Below are positions 1 through 5,001 of a DNA stretch of 5,001 nucleotides, piece by piece. The stretch spans positions 1-5,001 of the forward strand of contig JAITNT010000224.1 of NCBI GenBank assembly GCA_031290295.1. The letters run 5' to 3'. The stretch comes from Clostridiales bacterium. Its GTDB lineage: Bacteria > Bacillota > Clostridia > Christensenellales > DUVY01. Positions within the stretch are counted from its first letter, which is position 1. Each line of letters opens with the position of its first letter. The translations under genes were made by a program, and so were the position numbers. Below the pieces are notes generated by a model, which did not search any database, had not been told where the DNA came from, and saw nothing but the letters and a program-made list of their open reading frames with translations.

Positions 1-2026
1 ATATCTCGGACTTTTTGCTGCCGCCGGTTATAGAGCCTTGCGGACTGATAATATCGCCGTCGAGCGTTACTATTCTGAACGCATATTTTGATTCGCGCGC
101 GACATAGATAGCCGTATCCATAGTATCGACGACCACGGTGCGCCCCAAAAGGTTTTCGATTATGTCCTTGTATTTGCGGTCGTATTCGATAAGCTCGGAG
201 GCGACGCCGATTACGCCCCTTATGCTCAAATATTTTGCGCTTCCTTGGTCGAGCACGCGTGATTTTACCGAGGAAATAGGCAGAAAGGTTGCGCGTCCGA
301 AACGGTTTTGCTTCAAGAACTCAATAATGAATTTTGCGTCCTCCTCGGTATTCGTTATGATATTTTGCAGTGCGCCGCCGAGAACCATTTCGATTGCGGT
401 TTCGTGCTCCGCTTTAACCTTAATAAGCTGCGCAAGCACGCCCTCGACGCAAGCGGCGATTTTTTTGTTGACGGAGGCTTCCTTGAGCACGGCTTTTACG
501 CTGTAGGAGTAACCCTGCATTTCCTTATGCAACTCGTCGAGGAGCTTTGCCCGGCTTTGCTTAGAGTGGTACTCCGCGCTAAGCTTGTCTATATCGAGCG
601 CTAGCTCGCGGATTTGTTGATTTGTCCGCTCGTAAAGCGCGGCTTTTTGCGCACCGGCGTCGAACGCTTTTTGACGCCCGGCAAAGAAGGTATCGACGTC
701 GGCTTTTATACGTTCGGCTTTTTTTTGATCCTCGGATATTTTATTCAGAATAACGTCGATGCGGCGGTCGTAATCCTCTAAACGCTCGGCAACGGAATCC
801 TTCTCCGCCGAAAGCCTGGACAGCTCGGATTTTGCCTCCGAAAGCCTGGACATAGAGGTGATAACCTCCCGGTGCGCTCGCTCAACCTCGTCCTCGTTCC
901 TTGCGAGAATTTGTACTACCTCGAGATAACGGGTAGAAACCCCGTCTATATCGATTTTTAGCGTGTCGGCAAGAGCCGACTTGTCTATGCGACTCGCGGA
1001 AAGACCCGCAAGCTTGCGGTTATCCTCCTCGTATTCGCCGTTAAATTTGGCAACCTCTCCGCGCATACGGTCGTTTTGCTCTTTGAGATGATTGATTTTT
1101 TCTTTGAGTATTTTAATTTCGCTTGCTTGCTTTTCAAGCGACAGATTAAGCTCCAGCCGTTCGTCGTTAAGCTTGCTCATTTCAACGTCAAGACTGTCGA
1201 AGCCGTCCATGATCGCCTGATACTCGTCGCTTGCGGCGTTGTACTCGTCCTGCTTCAGGTCGTATTCCTCGTCAATCGCCTGCAAACGAAGATTGATTTC
1301 GTCGCGCTTATCCTGAACGGATTCGTACTGCACGATATAGTTGTTTACGTCGTAGTATTTGAGCTTTTCTTGAACCTCGAAACAACGGCGGGCATCCTCG
1401 GCTTGCTTTCTGAGCGGATCTAATTGCTTTTCCAGCTCCGCGATTATGTCGCCGCTGCGGTCTAACTTCTCCGCCACGCGGGCAAGCTTGCGCTCGTTCT
1501 CTATTTTGGCTTCCTTGTACTTGGAAATACCCGCGGCGTCCTCGAATATACCGCGGCGGTCGCCGGGCTTTGCGGACAATATGCTGTCGATACGGCCTTG
1601 ACCGATTATAGAATAACTGTTCTTACCCAGACCCGTATTATGTAAAATCGCTCCGATATCCTTATAGCGGACGGCGTTCTTATTAATCATATATTCGCTG
1701 TCGCCGCTGCGGTAAAGCTTGCGGCTTATAACGACGTCGTTAAATTCGGATTCAAATATTCTTTCGGTATTGTCAAAGTGCAGCGACACCTCGCAAAAGG
1801 ACAACGATTTCCGCGCGTCCGTTCCGCTGAAAATTACGTCCTGCATTTGCGAGCCGCGCAACGATTTGGCGGACTGCTCGCCGAGCGCCCAGCGAATCGA
1901 ATCGGCAACGTTACTCTTGCCGCAACCGTTAGGTCCGACAATAGCGGTGATACCGTCCTCAAACTCAAGATTAAGTTTATCCGCGAACGACTTAAAGCCG
2001 AACACCTCTAGCTTCTTAAAATGCAA
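1..2026 (-). CDS. smc: Chromosome partition/condensation protein SMC, N-terminal 675 residues (runs off left edge)
   Basis: SMC is the ATPase core of the bacterial condensin (with ScpA and ScpB), which compacts and segregates the nucleoid. The frame is open from 2026 to the window edge, without stops or frameshifts. Residues 1-170 form the N-terminal half of the ATPase head: the start reads HFKKLEVFGFKSFADK, Walker A is GPNGCGKSN (31-39), the arginine-finger loop is RGSQMQDVIFSG (57-68), the Q-loop is IIGQGRID (140-147), and the conserved DRRGIFEDAAGISKYK follows at 156-171. Residues ~172-495 are charged coiled coil. Residues ~497-670 are the hinge, with VLGGALQN (548-555), GRATFLP (577-583) and DGDIISPQGSITGGS (656-670). 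The returning coil and the C-terminal head (signature motif, Walker B) lie outside the window; the family is about 1,190 aa. The start is TTG at 2026: no ATG or GTG lies between it and the upstream in-frame stop, the family N-terminus begins there, and a Shine-Dalgarno is well placed. Seen directly; family assignment is certain. Confidence 0.98.
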   Translation of the reverse strand, partial: MHFKKLEVFGFKSFADKLNLEFEDGITAIVGPNGCGKSNVADSIRWALGEQSAKSLRGSQMQDVIFSGTDARKSLSFCEVSLHFDNTERIFESEFNDVVISRKLYRSGDSEYMINKNAVRYKDIGAILHNTGLGKNSYSIIGQGRIDSILSAKPGDRRGIFEDAAGISKYKEAKIENERKLARVAEKLDRSGDIIAELEKQLDPLRKQAEDARRCFEVQEKLKYYDVNNYIVQYESVQDKRDEINLRLQAIDEEYDLKQDEYNAASDEYQAIMDGFDSLDVEMSKLNDERLELNLSLEKQASEIKILKEKINHLKEQNDRMRGEVAKFNGEYEEDNRKLAGLSASRIDKSALADTLKIDIDGVSTRYLEVVQILARNEDEVERAHREVITSMSRLSEAKSELSRLSAEKDSVAERLEDYDRRIDVILNKISEDQKKAERIKADVDTFFAGRQKAFDAGAQKAALYERTNQQIRELALDIDKLSAEYHSKQSRAKLLDELHKEMQGYSYSVKAVLKEASVNKKIAACVEGVLAQLIKVKAEHETAIEMVLGGALQNIITNTEEDAKFIIEFLKQNRFGRATFLPISSVKSRVLDQGSAKYLSIRGVIGVASELIEYDRKYKDIIENLLGRTVVVDTMDTAIYVARESKYAFRIVTLDGDIISPQGSITGGSKKSEI

Positions 2027-2033
2027 AAATATA

Positions 2034-2039
2034 CCTCTT
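2034..2039 (-). promoter_or_regulatory. Ribosome binding site of smc
   Basis: The minus strand reads AAGAGG, seven nucleotides before the TTG codon at 2026. It supports TTG as the true start, since no ATG or GTG is available in frame upstream. Confidence 0.75.
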
Positions 2040-2102
2040 ATTGTACTAACCTAAATAGTTTACCACAATATACGGCGTTTGGCTAGTGAAATACATAAAT
2101 TG

Positions 2103-2131
2103 ATTATAAAAAAATGTTGAAATTTACGGAA
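2103..2131 (-). promoter_or_regulatory. Weak candidate promoter in the rnc-smc gap
   Basis: The 131-nt gap between rnc and smc is AT-rich and has a perfect TATAAT on the minus strand at 2103-2108. The hexamer 17 nt upstream is TTCCGT (2126-2131), which matches TTGACA at only two positions, and there is no extended -10 TG. If used, it would give smc a leader of about 70 nt and expression independent of plsX-rnc. In AT-rich DNA a chance TATAAT is likely, so this is only a suggestion. Confidence 0.22.
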
Positions 2132-2147
2132 AAGTATAATTTGCCGT
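2126..2147 (-). other. Imperfect hairpin after rnc
   Basis: Eleven nucleotides after the rnc stop codon the minus strand reads ACGGCAAA, a six-base loop (TTATAC), then TTTTCCGT. This makes an 8-bp stem with one C/T mismatch. A run of seven T follows only about 11 nt later, too far for a standard intrinsic terminator. It could be an RNA processing site or partial attenuator between rnc and smc, or chance. Confidence 0.25.
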
Positions 2148-2157
2148 CGAACGGATA

Positions 2158-2826
2158 TTACACAGACCGTTTCAAAAGCTCGATCGCGCGCTTGGCGGCA
2201 GCCTGTTCGGCGGCCTTTATGCTTGTGCCCTCGCCTATGGCGGAAACGCCGTCGACGCGGACCTCGACGGTGAATACGGGGCTGTGCTCGAAGCCGTTTT
2301 TGGATATTCTGATATATTCCGGGCGGACGCCTTTTTTTTGCGTGCGCTCTTGCAGACGGCTCTTAAAATCGATCTCCGTGCCGGCGTTAATTTCGCGTTC
2401 GATTATGAGCTTGAACGTACGGTTCACAAAAGCGCGCGCGGCTCGGATTCCGCCGTCGATATAAACGGCGGCAAGTATGGACTCGAATAAGTTTGACTTA
2501 ATGCGGGGCGACAGCCGCACGTTCTTTGCTATAAGCAAATAGCGGTCGATGCCGAGGCGTTCGACCGCATCCGCGAGCGGCTCCTCGGACACGAGATGCT
2601 GCCGCAGCTTGGACATATATCCCTCTCCGCTTTGTTTGTCCTTGTATTTATTGAAAATAATATCCGTGATAATATAGCCGAGCACGCTGTCGCCGTAGAA
2701 CTCGAGCCGCTCATAACTCGTCGTATGATTAACGTTAGCGTACGACTTATGGGTTAACGCGCACAATAAAATATCCTTATCCTTGAAGGTATACCCTATA
2801 GCCGCTTCCGCTTCATTAAAATCCAT
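2158..2826 (-). CDS. rnc: Ribonuclease III
   Basis: Endoribonuclease specific for double-stranded RNA; it cuts the 30S rRNA precursor and many structured mRNAs in the cytoplasm and acts as a homodimer. At 222 aa it has the full family length. The catalytic domain (~1-145) carries the signature ERLEFYGDSVL (39-49), giving acidic residues E39, E42 and D46, then GEGYMSKLR (67-75) and the second metal-site helix SNLFESILAAVYIDGG (111-126). The double-stranded RNA-binding domain (~151-220) begins at DFKSRLQE and ends with the typical KAAEQAAAKRAIELL (204-218). One oddity: the second metal-site motif usually reads D-x-x-E, but here it is N112-L-F-E115, while E115 is kept. The ATG overlaps the plsX stop by one base (TAATG) and no good Shine-Dalgarno lies close upstream, so translation probably depends on ribosomes finishing plsX. 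Family assignment is certain; the effect of N112 is not known. Confidence 0.97.
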   Translation of the reverse strand: MDFNEAEAAIGYTFKDKDILLCALTHKSYANVNHTTSYERLEFYGDSVLGYIITDIIFNKYKDKQSGEGYMSKLRQHLVSEEPLADAVERLGIDRYLLIAKNVRLSPRIKSNLFESILAAVYIDGGIRAARAFVNRTFKLIIEREINAGTEIDFKSRLQERTQKKGVRPEYIRISKNGFEHSPVFTVEVRVDGVSAIGEGTSIKAAEQAAAKRAIELLKRSV

Positions 2827-3848
2827 TATAAGGACAGCGCTTCCTGCGGAAGCTCCTTGGCAAGCTCATCTCTTACGAGGTCTACTATTTTTGCTTCCGC
2901 CATCATCTTGGCTTTGAAAATGCTTGCGGTTATTGAATCGGCTTTGCTTGAGCCGTGCGACTTAATAACGACCTTTTCACAGCCTAAAAAGGCCGCGCCG
3001 CCTAAAGCGCTGTAGTCAAGACGGTTTTTGAGCGCGGCAAAGGTCGGCTTCATAAACAAGTAACCGAATTTAGACGCGCCGCGCGCCTTGATTTCCTCTT
3101 TTAGGATAGAGACGGTCATGCCGATAGCGCCCTCCATGGATTTTATAGCGACGTTGCCTATAAAGCCGTCGCAAACGATTACGTCGTAATCGCCGCTCAG
3201 CATATCGCGGGCTTCCATGTTGCCTACAAAATTTAAGGAGGAAGCCTTGATCAGCTTAAACGCCGCATGGGTAAGCTCATTGCCTTTTTTGTCCTCGGTG
3301 CCCACGGACATCAAAGCGACGCGGGGGCGTTCTATATTAAAAACCGCTTTCATATAGCTTGAGCCGAGTACGGCAAACTGATGCAGATATTCGGGCTTGC
3401 AGTCCATGTTTGCGCCGCAATCGACTAAAATAGCGTGCTTGCGATTGACCGTAGGCATAACGGGCGCGAGCGCGGGACGCTGAATGCCCTTAATTCTGCC
3501 TATCAAAAGCGCCGCGCCCGTAAGCGCGGCACCCGTACTGCCCGCGGTAACGAAACCCGCGGCTTCGGGGTTCTCTTTCATAATGCGCAGGGCGGTAATA
3601 AGAGAGGAATCAGGCTTAGAACGGATAACCTGCGTAGGCACGTCGTCGTTGGTTACTACGTCCGGCGCATCGACTACCTCGACTCTCGACATATCGACTG
3701 CGTTTTGTTTAAGGTAGCTTAAAATTTCCCGTTCCTTGCCGGTAAGTATAAGCCTAAGCGTTTTATCCTTAACGAGCGCGTCGCGGCAACCCTGCAAAAC
3801 GGCGTCCGGCGCGTTATCGCCGCCGTAAATATCAACAACAATTTTCAT
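2826..3848 (-). CDS. plsX: Phosphate acyltransferase PlsX
   Basis: PlsX converts acyl-ACP and inorganic phosphate into acyl-phosphate, which the membrane enzyme PlsY uses to acylate glycerol-3-phosphate. This starts phospholipid synthesis; PlsX is a peripheral membrane enzyme. The 340 residues span the whole family length. Family motifs in order are VVDIYGGDNAP (4-14), TAGSTGA (101-107, usually SAGNTGA), VDCGAN (142-147), SVGTEDKKGNE (181-191), FVGNMEARD (207-215), DGFIGNVAIKSMEG (227-240), ALGGAAFLG (281-289) and KSHGSS (296-301). The ATG at 3848 matches the usual MKI start and has TAGGAG six nucleotides upstream. Its stop codon shares a base with the rnc start. Unlike many Firmicutes, no fabD, fabG or acpP lies between plsX and rnc. 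A 160-nt gap with its own candidate promoter separates it from rpmF. Function is assigned with high confidence from motifs and context. Confidence 0.97.
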   Translation of the reverse strand: MKIVVDIYGGDNAPDAVLQGCRDALVKDKTLRLILTGKEREILSYLKQNAVDMSRVEVVDAPDVVTNDDVPTQVIRSKPDSSLITALRIMKENPEAAGFVTAGSTGAALTGAALLIGRIKGIQRPALAPVMPTVNRKHAILVDCGANMDCKPEYLHQFAVLGSSYMKAVFNIERPRVALMSVGTEDKKGNELTHAAFKLIKASSLNFVGNMEARDMLSGDYDVIVCDGFIGNVAIKSMEGAIGMTVSILKEEIKARGASKFGYLFMKPTFAALKNRLDYSALGGAAFLGCEKVVIKSHGSSKADSITASIFKAKMMAEAKIVDLVRDELAKELPQEALSL

Positions 3849-3854
3849 ATAATT

Positions 3855-3860
3855 CTCCTA
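3855..3860 (-). promoter_or_regulatory. Ribosome binding site of plsX
   Basis: The minus strand reads TAGGAG, six nucleotides before the ATG at 3848. It is strong and well spaced, and sets the plsX start. Confidence 0.85.
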
Positions 3861-3868
3861 CCGAAATA

Positions 3869-3945
3869 GGGACAAAATCAGAGAGTGTTCATAATACGCG
3901 TTGCCGGCATATTTCGTCCCGTTTTTTTGCTAAGCGGTTATGCCG
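3869..3945 (-). promoter_or_regulatory. plsX leader with interleaved inverted repeats
   Basis: On the minus strand, GGGACGAAAT (3920-3911) can pair with ATTTTGTCCC (3878-3869): ten pairs including one G-U, with a 32-nt loop. Separately, CGGCATA (3945-3939) is complementary to TATGCCG (3911-3905) over seven bases. The arms interleave, so the two stems can form only as alternatives or as a pseudoknot. A third option is CGAAATA (3916-3910) with TATTTCG (3868-3862), seven pairs, which competes with the first stem and lies next to the ribosome binding site. The whole structure falls within the predicted untranslated leader. I recognise no known riboswitch or FapR operator (TTAGTACCTG-type) in it. 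The inverted repeats are seen directly; a regulatory role is inference. Confidence 0.4.
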
Positions 3946-3954
3946 CGCCGACAA

Positions 3955-3983
3955 AATATATTAGCGCACACAAAATTGACCAA
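3955..3983 (-). promoter_or_regulatory. Candidate promoter for plsX-rnc
   Basis: On the minus strand TTGGTC (3983-3978) and TATATT (3960-3955) are separated by exactly 17 nt. They match the sigma-A consensus at three and five positions. Transcription would begin near 3948, giving a leader of about 100 nt. It lies just after the terminator-like hairpin behind rpmF, as expected if plsX-rnc is a separately controlled unit. Confidence 0.45.
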
Positions 3984-4006
3984 AATCTGTTCGCTTTGGC
4001 AACAGA
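3982..4006 (-). terminator. Weak terminator-like hairpin after rpmF
   Basis: Two nucleotides after the rpmF stop the minus strand reads TCTGTTGC, loop CAAA, then GCGAACAGA. This forms a six-bp stem plus two more pairs across a single bulged G, followed directly by four T. The T tract is short, so read-through into plsX is likely. It may reduce rather than stop transcription from the yceD promoter. Confidence 0.4.
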
Positions 4007-4008
4007 CA

Positions 4009-4200
4009 CTAATCCGCCTTTTTCTCTTTGATTTGGATTCTTTTTTCGCCGTCGTAGCTTCCGCAAGCCTTGCACACTCTGTGCGCTTGTACAGGCTCGT
4101 GACACTGCGGACAGACCCCGAGCGTGGGCGCGGTAGTCTTCCAATTCGCGTATCTGGTATTACTTCTTTGTTTTGATGTTTTTGTCTTTGGAACTGCCAT
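4009..4200 (-). CDS. rpmF: 50S ribosomal protein L32 (bL32)
   Basis: Small structural protein of the large ribosomal subunit, 63 aa. The start MAVPKTKTSKQRSNTRYANWK has the conserved L32 pattern (basic MAVPK..TSK..R, then W and TAP). A zinc ribbon follows with CPQC at 30-33 and CKAC at 43-46, so this is the four-cysteine, zinc-binding form rather than the cysteine-free form some bacteria induce under zinc limitation. A short lysine-rich tail after residue 52 makes it slightly longer than many homologues (57-60 aa). The start ATG lies inside the 3' end of yceD in another frame (41-nt overlap), and GGGAGG is eight nucleotides upstream. yceD-rpmF is one of the most conserved bacterial gene pairs, which supports both calls. 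Confidence 0.97.
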   Translation of the reverse strand: MAVPKTKTSKQRSNTRYANWKTTAPTLGVCPQCHEPVQAHRVCKACGSYDGEKRIQIKEKKAD

Positions 4201-4690
4201 TGTCAGTGCCTCCCGAATTTTTTAATATCTCAAACGGATTTTCGCCCGTTTCTTGCGTATGGTCGCATTTGCAATCGGAATGATTGAGGTTGGTGCCGCA
4301 TTCAAAGCATAACCCCCTGCAATCCTCCGAGCATAATATGACGGTCGGAAAATTCGTTATAATCAGATCCCTAAGCATGGGCGTAAGGTCGATTATATTG
4401 CCCGTATAAGCGTAGAATTCCTCGCCGTCGCCGTCCTCGATAAAGGTCTCACAAAGCTCGCGCGCCATTGTCACCGTAACCGGATCGCCGCACCTGTAGC
4501 ACAGCGAGGTAAGATTCACGCGGCATTCGCCGATAACCTTAACCGTACCGTCCAGAACCTCATAACCTATTCGCACCTCGCAAGGACGAATATCGGAAAA
4601 CTGCTCTTCACGGAAAAGCTCTGATACGTCGGTACAGAAATCAAGACGTTTTTTATCGCCGTAAGACGCCGTTGACAAGTCAATTTTCAT
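4160..4690 (-). CDS. yceD: YceD/DUF177 family protein, large-subunit ribosome biogenesis
   Basis: DUF177 proteins (YceD in E. coli, YlbN in Bacillus) are linked to accumulation of 23S rRNA and are nearly always encoded directly before rpmF. The exact molecular role is not settled. The 176-residue protein has a beta-rich N-terminal part, a first cysteine pair at C64/C67 (LCYRCGDPV), a hydrophobic stretch DLTPMLRDLIITNFP (101-115), and the hallmark cysteine cluster CSEDCRGLCFECGTNLN (120-136) followed by CKC at 140-142, all consistent with metal binding. The family core ends near NPFEILKN (151-158). The last ~18 residues are a low-complexity Ser/Gly/Lys tail, of which the final 13-14 codons overlap rpmF in another frame. 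The ATG at 4690 has GGAG (4701-4698) seven nucleotides upstream. A strong promoter lies about 40 nt upstream of the start. Family call is firm; symbol follows the E. coli name (ylbN in Bacillus). Confidence 0.93.
   Translation of the reverse strand: MKIDLSTASYGDKKRLDFCTDVSELFREEQFSDIRPCEVRIGYEVLDGTVKVIGECRVNLTSLCYRCGDPVTVTMARELCETFIEDGDGEEFYAYTGNIIDLTPMLRDLIITNFPTVILCSEDCRGLCFECGTNLNHSDCKCDHTQETGENPFEILKNSGGTDNGSSKDKNIKTKK
4209..4214 (-). promoter_or_regulatory. Ribosome binding site of rpmF, inside yceD
   Basis: The minus strand reads GGGAGG eight nucleotides before the rpmF ATG at 4200. It is a strong site embedded in the yceD coding sequence, so ribosomes translating the end of yceD must pass over the rpmF initiation region. 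Confidence 0.85.
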
Positions 4691-4700
4691 TATCGTACTC

Positions 4701-4711
4701 CGCTAGCGCTA
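4701..4711. repeat. Overlapping short palindromes next to the yceD Shine-Dalgarno
   Basis: CGCTAGCG (4701-4708) and TAGCGCTA (4704-4711) are two overlapping perfect 8-bp palindromes. They touch the yceD ribosome binding site and lie within its short untranslated leader. They could be a protein-binding site or a small hairpin, but 8 bp is short enough for chance. Confidence 0.25.
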
Positions 4712-4729
4712 TCAGACCGTAGCTTATAG

Positions 4730-4758
4730 AGTTTACTAGATATTTTATGATTTGTCAA
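4730..4758 (-). promoter_or_regulatory. Sigma-A promoter of yceD-rpmF
   Basis: On the minus strand a perfect TTGACA (4758-4753) is followed by a 17-nt AT-rich spacer and TAAACT (4735-4730), which matches TATAAT at four of six positions. Transcription would start near 4723, leaving a leader of about 33 nt before yceD. It is the best promoter in the window. Confidence 0.7.
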
Positions 4759-4780
4759 ATGATTTCCGAAAAATTATTTA

Positions 4781-4798
4781 CGGCGGCAACGGCGGCAA
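4781..4798. repeat. Tandem duplication, two perfect copies of a 9-bp unit
   Basis: CGGCGGCAA occurs twice head to tail (4781-4789 and 4790-4798). It is a GC-rich interruption in AT-rich DNA, about 25 nt upstream of the -35 box of the yceD promoter. Confidence 0.85.
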
Positions 4799-4874
4799 CC
4801 TTACATCTTAATATTGTCAATTGCCGTTAATTTGTCTAATTTGTGTTGGGACGGGTAAAGAAACTGCAACCTTA
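4795..4874. repeat. Pair of 9-bp direct repeats
   Basis: GCAACCTTA occurs at 4795-4803 and again at 4866-4874, with 62 nt between. The outer copy borders the palindromic repeat at 4879. The pair could be a target-site duplication or part of a longer repeat family, or coincidence. Confidence 0.6.
4828..4845. repeat. Near-perfect 9-bp tandem duplication
   Basis: TAATTTGTC (4828-4836) is followed directly by TAATTTGTG (4837-4845), eight of nine bases identical. It has the same 9-bp unit length as the tandem at 4781. Confidence 0.7.
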
Positions 4875-4878
4875 GTAG

Positions 4879-4901
4879 GGGCGACCGCCCCTCGGTCGCC
4901 C
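4879..4901. repeat. GC-rich palindromic intergenic repeat
   Basis: GGGCGACCG (4879-4887) and CGGTCGCCC (4893-4901) form a perfect 9-bp stem with a five-base loop. A second small inverted repeat (GCGG and CCGC on either side of CATATG) lies next to it at about 4901-4913. No T tract follows on either strand, so it is not an intrinsic terminator. Its sharp GC contrast with the flanks and the TAGGGGCGACC-type core resemble dispersed palindromic repeats common between genes in Clostridia; that resemblance is from memory and not tested here. Confidence 0.6.
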
Positions 4902-4934
4902 GCATATGGCGGCTGCGTCACGGTTTTATGCGAT

Positions 4935-4969
4935 AAAAAATTGGTAAAATTTGGCAAAAAATATTTTAC
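4935..4969 (-). terminator. AT-rich hairpin followed by a T run
   Basis: On the minus strand GTAAAAT (4969-4963) pairs with ATTTTAC (4950-4944) over a 12-nt loop, and six T begin three nucleotides later (4940-4935). It could end transcription of a gene beyond the right edge, but the stem has only one G-C pair and is weak. Confidence 0.2.
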
Positions 4970-5001
4970 GATTTCTGTCAAAAACGCTTGCAAACGCATG
5001 T

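Larger units (their letters stand above)
4691..5001. other. Gene-free region upstream of yceD
   Basis: These 311 nt hold no credible gene. They are AT-rich except for a GC-rich island at about 4876-4920. They contain the yceD promoter, two 9-bp tandem duplications, a 9-bp direct repeat pair, a GC-rich palindrome and an AT-rich hairpin, each listed separately. The gene upstream of the cluster lies beyond the right edge. Confidence 0.8.

Noticed and set aside
138..604. Plus-strand frames of 98-122 codons opposite the SMC hinge
   Set aside because: The minus strand translates without interruption into conserved SMC hinge sequence, so these are antisense shadows. The same holds for the plus-strand frames at 1076-1423 and 1719-2054.
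2040..2068. Possible smc promoter TTGTGG, 17 nt, TACAAT on the minus strand
   Set aside because: Spacing and the -10 box look good, but transcription would begin at about 2033, within or beyond the AAGAGG ribosome binding site, removing the Shine-Dalgarno. Use as a leaderless-type start from TTG seems unlikely.
2114..2490. Plus-strand frames opposite rnc
   Set aside because: They are antisense to a complete RNase III gene and resemble no known protein.
3938..4144. 68-codon minus-strand frame overlapping rpmF
   Set aside because: It lies in another frame of the clearly real rpmF and its terminator/leader region; it has no family features.
4815..4820. Second perfect TTGACA upstream of yceD
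   Set aside because: No -10-like hexamer lies 16-18 nt downstream; the sequence there is GC-rich (TGCCGC).
4817..4999. 60-codon minus-strand reading frame upstream of yceD
   Set aside because: It crosses the palindromic repeat and gives a sequence (PPYAGDRGAVAP region) of the sort repeat-derived frames produce. It has no convincing ribosome binding site and no recognisable domain.
1..5001. CRISPR arrays, tRNA or rRNA genes, toxin-antitoxin pairs or phage genes
   Set aside because: I saw no spaced direct repeats of CRISPR type, no tRNA cloverleaf and no such coding sequences. The window is an ordinary housekeeping cluster.

Overview
The window is a compact, entirely minus-strand housekeeping cluster of the low-GC Gram-positive type. 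In transcription order, from the right edge to the left, it holds yceD (DUF177), rpmF (ribosomal protein L32), plsX (phosphate acyltransferase), rnc (RNase III) and the first ~57% of smc (chromosome condensation ATPase). The gene order, the AGGAGG-type ribosome binding sites, the zinc-ribbon L32 and the TTGACA/TATAAT-like promoters point to a Firmicutes bacterium, most likely a member of the class Clostridia with mid-range GC. No species can be named from the sequence alone.

Layout. 4691-5001 is a gene-free, mostly AT-rich region with short tandem repeats and a GC-rich palindrome that looks like a dispersed intergenic repeat. It carries a good promoter (perfect TTGACA, 17-nt spacer, TAAACT) just upstream of yceD. 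yceD (4690-4160) overlaps rpmF (4200-4009) by 41 nt in another frame. A weak terminator-like hairpin sits directly after rpmF, followed by a second candidate promoter and a ~100-nt leader with interleaved inverted repeats before plsX (3848-2826). plsX and rnc (2826-2158) share one base (TAATG), so rnc is probably translationally coupled. A 131-nt gap then precedes smc (TTG start at 2026), which runs off the left edge after the hinge domain.

Functionally the cluster joins ribosome production (YceD/L32, and RNase III for rRNA processing), the first step of phosphatidic acid synthesis (PlsX) and chromosome organisation (SMC), a conserved bacterial association. acpP and the fab genes, often found between plsX and rnc in relatives, are absent from this interval.

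I see no new defence, mobile or biosynthetic system here. The points most worth a second look are an Asn at a metal-ligand position of RNase III, the interleaved inverted repeats in the plsX leader, the long yceD/rpmF overlap, and the palindromic repeat upstream of yceD.
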